This document shows positions 31,985 through 43,316 of a stretch of 64,000 nt of DNA, one piece after another. A program made the position numbers and the translations under genes. The DNA comes from Trichoplax adhaerens (taxonomy: Eukaryota; Placozoa; Uniplacotomia; Trichoplacea; Trichoplacidae): positions 3,724,123 through 3,788,122 of the forward strand of contig NW_002060944.1 of NCBI RefSeq assembly GCF_000150275.1. Reading direction: 5' to 3'. A model generated the notes under the pieces. It did not search any database and was not told where the DNA came from. It saw nothing but the letters and a program-made list of their open reading frames with translations. The stretch's first letter is position 1; each line of letters opens with the position of its first letter.

Positions 31985-34900
31985 TTAGGTCTCGCTTTCT
32001 CGGCTTGATAATTTGATTTCTTGAATTGCACTCATAATAGCCTCAGTAATATCATCGAACACAGGGATCGATGCACGATTTGCAATATCTGATAAATAAC
32101 TCCTTGCTCGGTTGTAGTCAAGTAAACTTCTACCAGTAACCTAGAAATTAAGTCAGATATATCATTTACCTAGCACCTAAATGTGTACTCGTACTACATA
32201 AGAAAATACTTGTTGCATTCAAAAATTTTTGTTCTGTTACTAGATATTCAATACATTATTTTACGCACTGTAACTCCATCTAGAAGGTTTCCGTCGGTAA
32301 AATTTTGAATACAGAGAACAACATTCCTACCCAAGCCGATATAGTAAGCGATCTAATAAAACAATACAATAATTGTCACAACACGTTACTCTCATACTGC
32401 ACAAACATAAGGCTTGTTAAAATTTCAAACTTTTCGGCTACCTCAACCATCGACGCAACACATCGACTCTCATTCCCGATAAAGTATAGCAAAAGTCTCG
32501 AATGTTTTTTTGCTTCAGCCTCAATACCAAGAAATTTCATCGACCAGTCAGGTAATTGCGGATTAAAATAGGAAATTGCCTGTTTCCTGTAAAAAATTCA
32601 TAAAAGACGATAAAAATTCTCATAATCGACTATCAAAACAATAAGATACATGCCTACAAATTACAAAATTCACGGTAGATTTACTTTAGCAACGGAATAG
32701 CTACATCTTCTCTCCATGTTGATCGACCACAGCTGCCACCAAGAAATATATCGCGTTCGAAAACCGATTCATCCTTTTCATGTAAAATGTCTGGACCACC
32801 ATTAAACAACCAATCTAAACAGATCATCCTCTTTGTAAGTCATTTGAAAGACAATACGACAAAGTTAAAGCAAATGCTCTACAGAGCACATGTTGTACAA
32901 ATATCGATCTTACTTATAAAATTTGTAGTTGTGCCGCTAACAATATTAAATAGAGAATTCAGATAATTTAACTGCGGTTGCTGTATAATCCAAAATGTCC
33001 CGAGTTAGACATAGACACAATTCAAAGTTAGCGACTTAGATTAAAAATTTTTACATCTAAATAAAATATATATTATTACGTCTGAAAGCATTTCTGTTAG
33101 TAAGCAGCAAAATTCTTCGAACGACATTCTAATCTTAGAAGGATCGCTTTCATACAAGCCCGACAACATTTCTACATTATCCTGCGATAACGCCTTTCCA
33201 CTAAAAGCTTTGTAGGCTAGAGCAACCTAAAATTTAAATATTTTAAATTAGGAAGAGGTATTTCACGGTTTCAGTTCATCAGCGTAATACCGACCTCATT
33301 AAGTGTTAACTTTCCCGAACCACCAGAATTGTAGTCATCATATTTTTCCTTGGCAGCTCTAATGAAAAAGTAAAGTAAAGTATAACAAATCCAACCCATC
33401 ACTTTTACTGATAAATTTGGGGGCTCACTAATCATAACAATCATACTTCGTAACTCAAGAGTTATATAAAGATGACTTACATAAAACTATCATCTACAGA
33501 TATATCCGCGAGTCTAACTGGCTGAGCGCCATCATCGGTCGTTAAGTTGGTAATCTTGGTTCCAACTTTAATAACCTGAATAAGAAGCGTCGCTGTTTAG
33601 TTACCAAATTGGAAATAACTTTGACATATATGTTAACAAAGTATCTATTCCAATTAGCCTTACATCTTTATATATAATTATATATAGTAAGTTTTGATAA
33701 TTAATTTTTATTCATAACCTTAGCACAACAGTGAATTGCAGTTTCTATATCAGTAAATACTGGAATATCCACTCTTTCAACCGTATCTCTCAAAAATTTT
33801 CGACCACGATTAAGGTCTTCCTTCTCACTATTGAAGTGTGTGTCCCGTATAAGTAAATAGCATCACTCTAAAGTTAATAAAAGTCCTAAAAATAATCACC
33901 TAGCTGAAAGTGTCTCGCCAGCTATGGTTGTTTCGGTTTCAGGCAATTCTCTAAGAACTAATATGAGCGGCCCACCACTACCTGGAAATGACAAATATAA
34001 AAATACAATATAAATTTATCAGGCTAGCAATATTGATTTTAATAAAATTACACTGAGACGACATAAAGCAAGCAAATACAATTTTACCGGCTACATAAGC
34101 TGCTTCCACCATTGAAGACAACCCTCTTGTCGATTCCTCAATTACAAAGAGAAGTAATTCTGCAGTCTATACCAAAAATGTAATCAAGATATAGATTAAT
34201 ATGTAAAATAGATCCTTGAAGTATTAATCATCTACAGAATAAAGTGTATTGATAATTGCTAGTAGTAAGAGTTATTAAAATTGCCTCAATTAGTTATTGA
34301 CTGTGAGTAAGAACCTGTTTTGCTTGTTCTTCTACTTCTATCAATGCCGGAAACCATTCTTCAACTTGCTACTCGGTATCATGGCAAGGAATAGAGGAAA
34401 GAGTAATTATTTTAAAATAAAACTCGATGGCTTATAAACTTTTACAATAGCACAACATACATTGCAAGATATTATAAAAATGAAAGACCTACCGGGTTAA
34501 AGTAAGTAATACAATGATCTTTAAGTATTGGTATAGCAATTTCTTTCCTCCATGTCGTTGGGTTGCATGCTCCCCCAAGAAACACTACTCCAATAATATC
34601 CATAAAGGATACAACATAAGGTTGTGCATTGTTACATTATAGTATTAAATGGATAATAATTAGTACAGTATGCAGTCTTGATAAATTAGCATCATTATGG
34701 TACCTTGAACATTCGGGTGATCTAAAAGTGAAATAACATCATTAAAAATAATTACTAAAGCAAAAAGTGCTGATGGCAAGATTTGTATCCTAGACTCGAG
34801 TATACTGCGATTGGCGATCACAGGTAATGTAGTCTTACTTGTTCTTGGGCTATGCTTTCGATTTACAATTAAGCTTCCTTCTTTATTAGCAAATGTTATA

Positions 34901-36974
34901 CTACAATAACGAGCAGAAAAGCTAAAGTTTATATATAAACCGAATATCCTGTGATTTTATCTAGTGCAGTTTCGACGAATATTGTAATATAGGAGTATAT
35001 TCGAATGCAATTACGATATAATGTTTATTCTATATATATACACTATAGCATCTTATGGCTAATACCGGAAAATAAATAATATCGGAACTATCTAAATTGA
35101 TACGGTATTAATTACCAATTCAGATAGTTCCGATATATTTAATCAAAAGTTTAAATTATAGTGCTGTAAAATAAATGGGAACTATCAATTAGAAATAGAT
35201 AAATTACTAAAGTATACAGATATGAAAATATAAGAGAATTTATATTAATAAGTGAGTGTACAAATTGACTAACTTTCTTTCCTGATATTCTTTCTTCAGT
35301 AAGGATGCAAAAAATGCAAACTGACCAAATGTTAAACTATTAAGATCGGTATTCTGGCAACATTCATGAGCAGACAATAACATCTCTTCAACTACGCAAT
35401 TTAATGAACAAAGTCCGTTAGTAAGAAATTAAAAGTAATTCTAAGATTACTATTTAACGGTAAAATTTTGTTCTAAAGCAATATCACTGACTATAATTTC
35501 TGCATCATAACATTGTAGGTTAAAGTAAGGGGAGTACATAAAATTTGCTACATCATTTATGTTTCCATTATTAAATGCTACCGCATTCTCGTCACATTGT
35601 ACAAAGCAATCAATTATAGTTTCATTTTTTTAGTAATGGTAGAATATCGATGTAACTTGAAGTCATTTAGTGTGGAATCTTCATAATACCAAAGAAACAG
35701 TAGGTAAAACTGTCGTATCGTAAGATTTTTTGTAACCGATATTTGTGCTTTGCGGTAGAAAAAACATGAGTTATCTTTAGGTAGTTATTATGAATTCATA
35801 ATTTAAAAATTAGAGTATTTCATAGCGTTGATAGCTACACTATTCCAGGAATTTCATGAAAGGCGATTATACTACTGTAATTTTGATATCTGAGCGCGTT
35901 TAGATCATCTTTCTCGAGAATTTGCTTTCGATTTGAAACAATTACACGAATAGTTATCAATCTGGTTGCAGAGTATGCAGCTGTTCAAGCTACATTGATA
36001 CACGCGTACAGTATGATTATAATATTACTGCCTGCCATAGCGATGGTAAAATGAGTCAACGCCAACATATGCCATATTTGATGTAATTTAATTGCAGTAT
36101 TGACTAGCAAAAAATAAGTTATCGCGAACAATATCAATTCATGCACATTGAAAAAGGTAAAACTGCACCTTGAGCTGTAGAAGGATATAACTGGATAGAA
36201 TTGAAGGCTTTTTTAATGTCATCTCTATAAATTTGTTGACTTGCATGGCTGAAATCGTCAAAGAGTATTAACAAATCCCTATGAATTGTAAGAAAAAATG
36301 ATTAATCTGTAGCAAAATATTCAATATCCTCAGGTTGTATGCATCGAAGATGACAGTAAATTGAACAATTCTCTTGGCTATTGTACTGTAGATCCATTTT
36401 AAAATAGCGATTTCAATTTATCGTAGTATAAGCAGAGACAAAATGAGTCAATCGATTAGGAAAGTATTGAGCTATCACTAAAGTAGCTGGAGATAGGAAT
36501 GACTGGTTATTCAAGACTACTGGATATTAAGCAATGTATTGTCCAGTGGTAATTTAAGGCTCTTTTTTTGCCGTTGCAATATTGTTTTACCGCCATAAAT
36601 AAATTTACCATAGCGTGTTTTAACGCTATCCATTGGGTTAAAATGAACTGCTGTATTACCGGTGATCAATTTGATCGTACAGCGCCTATACCGTATACGA
36701 CAATAAAGTCATTGGATTTAAAATGATACACTAATTGAGCAAGATATTCAATGTAACCCATAGTTGTTGTTTACAAGATATCCATCTTACGACACGGTGT
36801 CGTCAGTAATCAAGGATAATAACACAAGAATGCAGCATGAATTGCATCATCAATATTCCGTTCAAGATGACTATACCTAGTGACGCTACCAAAAACTAAT
36901 AGATCACCATGCTCATTTCTGTTGGTGAGCACAGTCTCGACCTCTTCTGTATCTTGATGGAGTAGGTTATCCAT
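31985..36974 (-). CDS. Duplicated nucleoside 2-deoxyribosyltransferase-like / EF-hand-like protein
   Basis: Seventeen exons: 36974-36877, 36278-36169, 35391-35274, 34873-34839, 34721-34704, 34587-34493, 34368-34315, 34166-34088, 33981-33900, 33827-33719, 33575-33481, 33358-33295, 33226-33080, 32830-32685, 32586-32442, 32352-32269, 32140-31985; 544 residues. The protein is one module repeated twice. Each module has an EF-hand-like helical segment (about 35-115 and 295-368) and a deoxyribosyltransferase-like domain (about 127-266 and 393-535). Shared blocks: FLGGACNPTTWR / FLGGSCGRSTWR, ITYFNP / ISYFNP, LLLFVI / LLLYFI, SMVEAAYVAG / SMVEIAYYIG, DIPVFTDI / SIPVFDDI. The Glu in SMVE (197 and 465) sits where these enzymes carry their catalytic Glu. 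The family cleaves N-glycosidic bonds of (deoxy)nucleosides; activity here is inference. Calcium loops are degenerate; the one with DDYNSGGSGKLTLNE has two extra residues. Exons 4 and 5 (35 and 18 bases) are the least certain. Not a known animal enzyme that I recognise. Confidence 0.82.
35079..35136. repeat. Small foldback element in an intron
   Basis: ATATCGGAACTATCT at 35079-35093 has its exact reverse complement at 35122-35136. Pairing extends inward through AATTG/CAATT after one mismatch. The whole hairpin is 58 bases and lies in intron 3 of the deoxyribosyltransferase-like gene. A partial third copy of the arm (GGGAACTATC) follows near 35178. It resembles a miniature foldback repeat. Confidence 0.65.
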
Positions 36975-38708
36975 TGGATAATGATCAATTTTATCATCAG
37001 CAGGACAAGCAATCGATGAAACTATTTGTGTATTTAGCGATCAATTTTTTGCTTGTTTCCTTGGTAAAGCAAAATTGTTTGAGCCTGCTGTTCTGTACAG
37101 TACTGTACTTGTACGTTTGATAGTTCAATATAGCGATGTTGCAATGTACTGTACAGTACAGTACATGTACTGTACGTATGGACACTGTAGCTAAACATTG
37201 GCGATTCTTCGGATGGACGGACTTTTCTTGACCCAGACGAGGCCGAAAATGTGGCACCGTAGAGTAGTGTTTTTCTTAATTACTTCTATTGTACTAATTC
37301 AAAAACACTGGAGACATTTATAGAACTGTTTTCGAGGCAGTACTTTTTGGGTAAAGTAAACGTTGAAGTTGATAGGATTCAAGTATAAAGGATTTCGAGA
37401 AATCATTCCATTCAGAATCGAATATTATCATACTGACGCAATAATCAGTACAAGTGTTTGGAACAGTGCAGTACTGCTTCTGCAAGGCCTACAGTAAATG
37501 CGAATCGCCCGTTGGACGGAGTTTCCAGTACCGTTTAGTTAATTATTAACAAATAAATGGTAATATTTCCTATTTTATTACAGTACTGTACACTGTACAC
37601 TAGTGTAAAGTACTGTACAGTACAGTATGTCACATGACGATGTACTGGATGTATCCGTCCGTCACAATTGGCTAAAATTCTACCGCTACCTTTGACATCA
37701 TCCATTACTTCCTTGTTTTTAAATAAGAAATGTTCCCTCTTTGACATTTGAAAGGCTATAAAAAGTGCTATTCTCATAATATAAGTTAGTTAGCGATGTC
37801 GTGCTACTCTGTGATTCTCTGTGTTTCTTCTGATAGCATTTCCAATCATTCTCCTTTCTCTTTATAAATTAAATCAACTTTCTTTCTCTGTATTATTTGT
37901 GTGTGTAAAGGCTGACGTATTGGACACAAAACATTCCACTGTATTGTACAGTACGTCAATCAGCAGAGCAAGACATGCAATGGGCAAGCGCAGTAAATGA
38001 CTTGCTCGGTTTTCACTACACTGTAGAGTACAGTACTTTACACTGTGTAAGTGTGCATGGACTTGGAGAAACGCAGTCCTGTACTGTACAGTCCAACCCC
38101 AAATCTTGTACTGTACCAGTGTAACGCCATACAGTATAGTACACACATATGCCAGTTACACCAACATGCCACACACTCATTGTACACTCAATGTACAGTA
38201 GACACTGGCAGTGTATTGTACTATCAGAAGAGAGTGCTGGCTCAGCCCTAGTCAGGCTACAAGCAAGAAACAAACAACGTTATAAAAGTTTGCTGCCGCG
38301 ATTTGGAGCAATATTCTACCGTAGAAGGGAAGCATAGTGGCATTTGGCCGTGTTATTCTAGTCCTGTGTCCAAATCAGTTGTTAATACAGTATACGCAAG
38401 TTGTAGTAGTCTGCGGTAGACAAGTACCATTGACGTACAATTTTGGGACAAATTGTTTTTCCAGCGGGGGGAATCCTATTTGGCTGATCTTTCCTAATGT
38501 CATCGATCGACTTTGGAAGTTACGAGTAACCGCAAAGGAAACACAAGTTGTATTCAAATTCTTCTTGGTCTTAGGCGGTGATCTTGATCCAGACTGCTGA
38601 TCAAAACTTGTTCTCCTATTTTACTTGGATCTGGAATTCAAATCGTGCTCATTTTTGGGGAGCAGTCCGCCTCCTTCGTCATACTTGACCAAATTACCAA
38701 CGAGAAAC
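36975..38708. other. Head-to-head spacer between the deoxyribosyltransferase-like and Roquin genes
   Basis: The two start codons face away from each other across 1.7 kb, so both promoters must lie here. The spacer is studded with ACTGTACAGT-type palindromes near 37090, 37145-37180, 37580-37630, 38020-38100 and 38195-38220. Short overlapping frames on both strands are open but carry no motif. An open frame upstream of the Roquin ATG lacks an earlier ATG. Confidence 0.5.
37080..38225. repeat. Second cluster of ACTGTACAGT-type palindromes
   Basis: Runs such as GTACTGTACAGTACAGTAC (near 37147) and GTACTGTACAGTACAGT (near 37611) recur here, with simpler GTACTGTAC and GTACAGTAC units between them. 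The motif is self-complementary. The units are not in a regular tandem period, which argues against a simple satellite. Confidence 0.75.
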
Positions 38709-41700
38709 ATGGAAGAAAAAGGAAGTAAAGGAACCACTCATACCTTGATCAGAAATTTTCTTATTCGTTGTAGTTTTTGCCGTAAAAAATTTGGCGACTG
38801 GAACAGTTCGGCACCGTACACGTTTGGCTGTGGGCATACAATTTGTTCCAACTGTTTGGCTTCAGTCGAAGATGACTGCTGTCCTGTTGACAATTATAAG
38901 TCGGCGATATCGGTCAGAACGCTGCCTCCCAACACATGTATATTATACTTGATTGAAGTGGCTGTACCGGCTAACGCATACGAAACGATGATTTCAAATC
39001 ATGGCATTGAATATTATCAATCCATGATTTTGATGGAAAAATTAGTTTGTGTGTTGAATCCCAATGCTTTCAAGAAAATTAATAACCAAGTCAAACCGAT
39101 CAACTTGGCGAAATCTTTAGAGCGTAAATTAATTTCTTTGGCAAGTTGTCAGCTACTTGAAGAATTGGGCAGGAAAGATATTATCAAGTATATTCGAAAA
39201 CTAGGCGAAAGAATTTTATTAGAACTCATTTTACTAATGAAGAGTAGACAACAACAAGTCAATGAGTTATTTGCTGCTTTGCGTTCTCTCAAGTGTCAAC
39301 TTTTTGGACCCAAATTGCAAGAAATGATTATGCGTTTATTATACAATATCATGAATGAAGGGGAAAGAATATCCAGAAAAACTTTGACCGCCTACCTCAT
39401 CCATCAGTTAGATGGACGTTTTAAAGAAGAATCGAAAAATATTTCCAATACATCCATTGGTCGTGCTATTCAGTTACTTGTGCGTGGCAGTTGCTTTGAG
39501 GTAAGTTTTCCAACTAGAAATTCATCTTGAAGGAGAAGAGCACCTCCATGACATTTTTCTGTCGGACATGGAATATGTTATTCTGTACAATATCAGTAAA
39601 CAACTTCCAACGTCATAGTGTCGCTAGCAAATGTTGATATGTACTATACACTACACTATCCAAATCACCATGATGTTTTGTACACAATATCATTGGTATG
39701 GGTCACGTTCATCATCGTCTTGGTGTGCCCCTTTTCACAGCAGTACTGTACTGCATGTATAGAAAAAGTCATTTGTACTGCTCTCTAGCACGGTTCCGGG
39801 TACATTACCCGTACTGTAGACACTACGAATGGACGTGCACCGGTGCGTAGTGTGACCGGCATCTCGTGCTTTTTTTTGGGGGGGGGGGGGAAGGAATAGA
39901 TGAAATCGAGGTTTTCTCCTACTAAATCCAACGATTCAAACCGATATGTGTCTTGCTACTTTTACCGTTATGACATCGATAAAGCCTATGTAACATGTTT
40001 TGGTGAAATGATTATAGTTAACACTGCTAACTTTTCATAGTTAATGGATGAATCGAGGTTTTCTCCTACGAAATCCAACGATTCAAATCGATATGTGTCT
40101 TGCTACTTTTACCGTTATGACATCGATAAAGCCTATGTAACATGTTTTGGTGAAATGATTATAGTTAACACTGCTAACTTTTCATAGTTCATGGAATTTT
40201 TTCAACTTCGATATCTTTATTGATCAATTTTTATTTATATTTGTATTTTTAGGTCATTCCTAGAGACAAAGGAGGATCGCTATTAAAGTTAAAAGACGAG
40301 GTAAATACAGTGCCGTGCTAATTCCTTTTTTGGTAGTAGTATGACTAGAGTACAGTAGTTGATAGGTGTACGGTTTACTAGTGATCTGCCTGGATGGAAT
40401 AGTTTCGAATTTCTTACCCATGTTGTCTAGTGGATGATTCTAAAGGAGTAGATGGATCGCTAGTCGAGATTGGAAGAAAAAAATTTTTCAGAACAACAGT
40501 ACAGTACTTAGTACTGACGATAGCCAGGCGTTACAGTAATTCTGTATACTGTACAATACTGTCACTACTGTACCCTACAGTATATATCTACACTACAGTA
40601 CGGTACAGCAGAATGCCGTACGTTGAAACTATTCATTATTATTTTTTTTTATTTTTATTTTTGAATGCTCTTTAACTGTTCAACATCAGTACGACATCAA
40701 CAACATGATACGCAATCATTCTAATTTAGATTACAGCACTGTAGTTTGAGGATATTGGCTGATACTTTGTCGCTCCAGAATAGGCCACAATTGACTCAAT
40801 TCATTCTTTAATATTTATTTGAATTAAATCGTAAGTTATACGCTTGGAAATAAAATAGAGCAGACTGTAAGAAAATACTCTATGGAAGGGGGATTTGAAT
40901 TAGAATTTTTACTGTTTTGTTGACAACAGTACAGTAAAATGCATTCAGTACTTTGCGATAAAGATACAGTAAGCACGGATTTTGTTACGACTGTTCTTAT
41001 AAGAAGTTCAGTTTGCAAAAATAAATAATTTATTTTTAGATTTTTTGTTTTGTTACTGTTTTATAACATGACTTAGCTATACTGTACACAGTGTACAGTG
41101 CAATACACTACGTACTGTAGTATTGGACTACTTGACTATTTAATTCCAAAAAAGTCGAATATACCAATTGCTCAACTTTAGCTCTTAACAGAGTGGACAG
41201 AGATCTCATTTTATACGCGTATAAATCAATTTATTACAGTGAAATGAGACATTCATTTTGGAATTCAAAGTGATGTCTTTTCGCTTGGTTTCGGACTTTC
41301 ACTTCCGTACTTTTCAACCGAGCATACCAAGTACTCGGGGGCACTTGTGCACTTTTTGGTTTACTGTACTCGGTACCTGTATCAGTAGCCCACTGTACTG
41401 TACATTGTACAGTACAAATTAGTACCAGTATACTGACTACAAACCATAAATGACTGGAATCGCAGTTTTTAACTAGTCTTCAACCCTTGACGGCCTGATC
41501 ACAGTCTACGGTACTCTACTAGACCTGGAGATAAAGTTTATTAAAGCTCTGAATTCGTTAGACAAAATAGTACGTAGGCCGACGGTAATCATTACAGTAC
41601 TGGCAGAGACTCTTTTTCAATTGCCCTGCAGGGTAATCGTAGACTATTATAGTAATAACAGTTTGGTGCTGCCGCAATCGATCAATTCGGTCATTTTTAT

Positions 41701-43010
41701 TTTTTTCCATACGTTAAAAAATACATTTTAGTAATCTAAATATTTATGCTTAATTTTAGATTCGAAACTATGAGCAGTTTCGACAAAAGCTAGATGCTGC
41801 CGTCATTAAAGTGGCTTTTGAATACGATGTGCACCTGAAAGTGGAGAAATGGTCATTAATTCTTTATGGATCAACGGATAAAAGCCAATATTTGAATTCC
41901 ATGATAGACAAGGTAACGTTTCGATCAAGTTTTATAAAATTGAATGCATTGTTGAAATCTATAAAAAGTGGTAATAACATTATACTTACAATTAGTAAAC
42001 TTTTAATTTATATTGAGAACATGAACTTTGATGATTGCTTTAGTTGCGACCAGCTTGCCTGTTAAATAGCCGGCTTAAGCATATTTCCTGCACCCTGAAT
42101 GAGGAAGTCGGTAAACCGTTTCAAGCTTTAAGAAAATTAATACCACAATTTAGCAGAATAGAAATGCTAAATCCCGGTATGCAATCTACGATATTGATAC
42201 ATAAAGTAAAGTAAACTACAGCATGTCGATATCGCACTACAACAACATTCATACTGTACTGTATGATATTGTCACGATCAGTCATACGAACAAATATAAC
42301 AAATGAGTATTTTTCCTAATTTTAATGGGTTATTGTATTTTCTTCTCTATGCAGATGACGAATATGACCTAGCAAAGGTCAAAGAGATGTTAGAAGTTGC
42401 CGTAGAGATACTATATGCGCTTCTAGAATACTCTGAGGTGAGTTAAATTCTACTTATTTAATAGCCATGGCTCATCGTGCATGATTTACTGTATACAGTA
42501 GTAGGGTAAATTTTTATTCTGCTTTACAATTGGAATATGTGAAGCAGGTGTAGATATACCGTATACATAACGGCTTATGCAACGTGGTACTATTAAGCTC
42601 TACAACATGACAGAATAATGGCTTTATTTATTATAAACTTTATTATCAATGTAATTATATTCTTACTATTTTCCCCATATAAAGCATTTCGGCAAAGCTA
42701 AAGATCAACGGCAAGAAAATGCTCCCACTGAGTAAGATATGCTGTATTCCCGTACAATGCATAAAAGTCTAACTTTTTAGTAATTTTTATTTTAACCTTA
42801 CTTTGTAGTGTTGTTGTAAATCCACCGGATATTATCACTTTGAAACTGGATGATCCAATATCTTTTAACACACTCGACAATGCTGCTGATTTGTCGAGTG
42901 ATGAAAGCGTAGATGGTACTGATGACCTAATCATCTCTCCTGTTCCGTCTACACCTCTTAAAGATGGAATTAATCGTGCTGTAGGATCAGCTGTGGCTAT
43001 TAGTCCATAA
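38709..43010 (+). CDS. RC3H: Roquin-type RING/ROQ protein without CCCH finger
   Basis: Seven exons: 38709-39500, 40253-40300, 41760-41912, 42044-42176, 42355-42437, 42685-42731, 42809-43010; 485 residues. Residues 21-61 form a Roquin-type RING (CSFC, GCGHTIC, CLAS, CCPVD, with Asp as last ligand). The ROQ domain and flanking helical HEPN halves follow (about 120-410), with family blocks ERKLISLASCQLLEE, LGER, LFGPKLQE, SRKTL, TSIGRAIQLL and W-SLILYG. Roquins bind stem-loops in 3' untranslated regions and recruit deadenylases; that is known from vertebrates. The vertebrate proteins are over 1100 residues and carry a CCCH zinc finger after HEPN. Here the chain runs instead into a 67-residue acidic Ser/Asp-rich tail and stops at 43008. 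No CCCH pattern was found in the last introns or just downstream. The start ATG follows GAAAC and is the first in frame. Confidence 0.93.
39878..39890. repeat. 13-base G run in Roquin intron 1
   Basis: A T7 run passes straight into 13 G. Together with the C12 run (23532-23543) and G11 run (24805-24815) it is one of three long G/C homopolymers in an otherwise AT-rich window, and all three border the palindrome-rich regions. Confidence 0.8.
39899..40194. repeat. Near-identical 147-base tandem duplication in Roquin intron 1
   Basis: Two head-to-tail copies, roughly 39899-40045 and 40046-40194, match at nearly every position. By eye the differences are a one-base deletion in GATGAAATCGAGG, ACTAAA/ACGAAA, CAAACCG/CAAATCG and the final TTAATGG/TTCATGG. 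The unit ends close to the acceptor of the second coding exon. Such identity implies a recent event, or an assembly error. Confidence 0.9.
40495..41420. repeat. ACTGTAC motifs inside Roquin intron 2
   Basis: Self-complementary GTACTGTAC/GTACAGTAC units recur near 40498-40620, 41080-41120 and 41392-41415 within the 1.46 kb intron between 40300 and 41760. Density is lower than in the intergenic clusters. Confidence 0.6.
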
Positions 43011-43310
43011 GTTAATTAATGCGATGTATTAATGAAGTCTACTATACAAGTATCAGCCGGTAAAGTATCGTTACTGGGTATTGTGGTTAAAGTAACTGAA
43101 AAAGAAATTCATATTAAGAAGTGAAGCATTACTTATATACCATTGCTGGTATTGTAATACCGCATTAATCATACATGTCTACAGATATCGATATTTACCA
43201 ATCCCGGTATAAAGCGTCAGTCAGATTGATTAATGACACATTGTAAAGTTCTTCATTTGACCAGTTTTGGATATGGTAACAGGTATTATAGCGTATAACT
43301 TTAATATGCT

Positions 43311-43316
43311 AATAAA
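43311..43316 (+). terminator. Likely Roquin polyadenylation signal
   Basis: AATAAA, 301 bases after the Roquin stop codon on the coding strand. The hexamer is common in AT-rich DNA, so the assignment is tentative. Confidence 0.4.

Noticed and set aside
34493-34603. Start of the deoxyribosyltransferase-like gene at an ATG at 34603
   Set aside because: An in-frame stop lies upstream, which first suggested this start. However, coding exons further upstream (36974-34704) join in phase to an acceptor inside this stretch and complete the two-module symmetry.
42698-42934. 78-codon minus-strand open frame
   Set aside because: It is the shadow of the last two Roquin exons.
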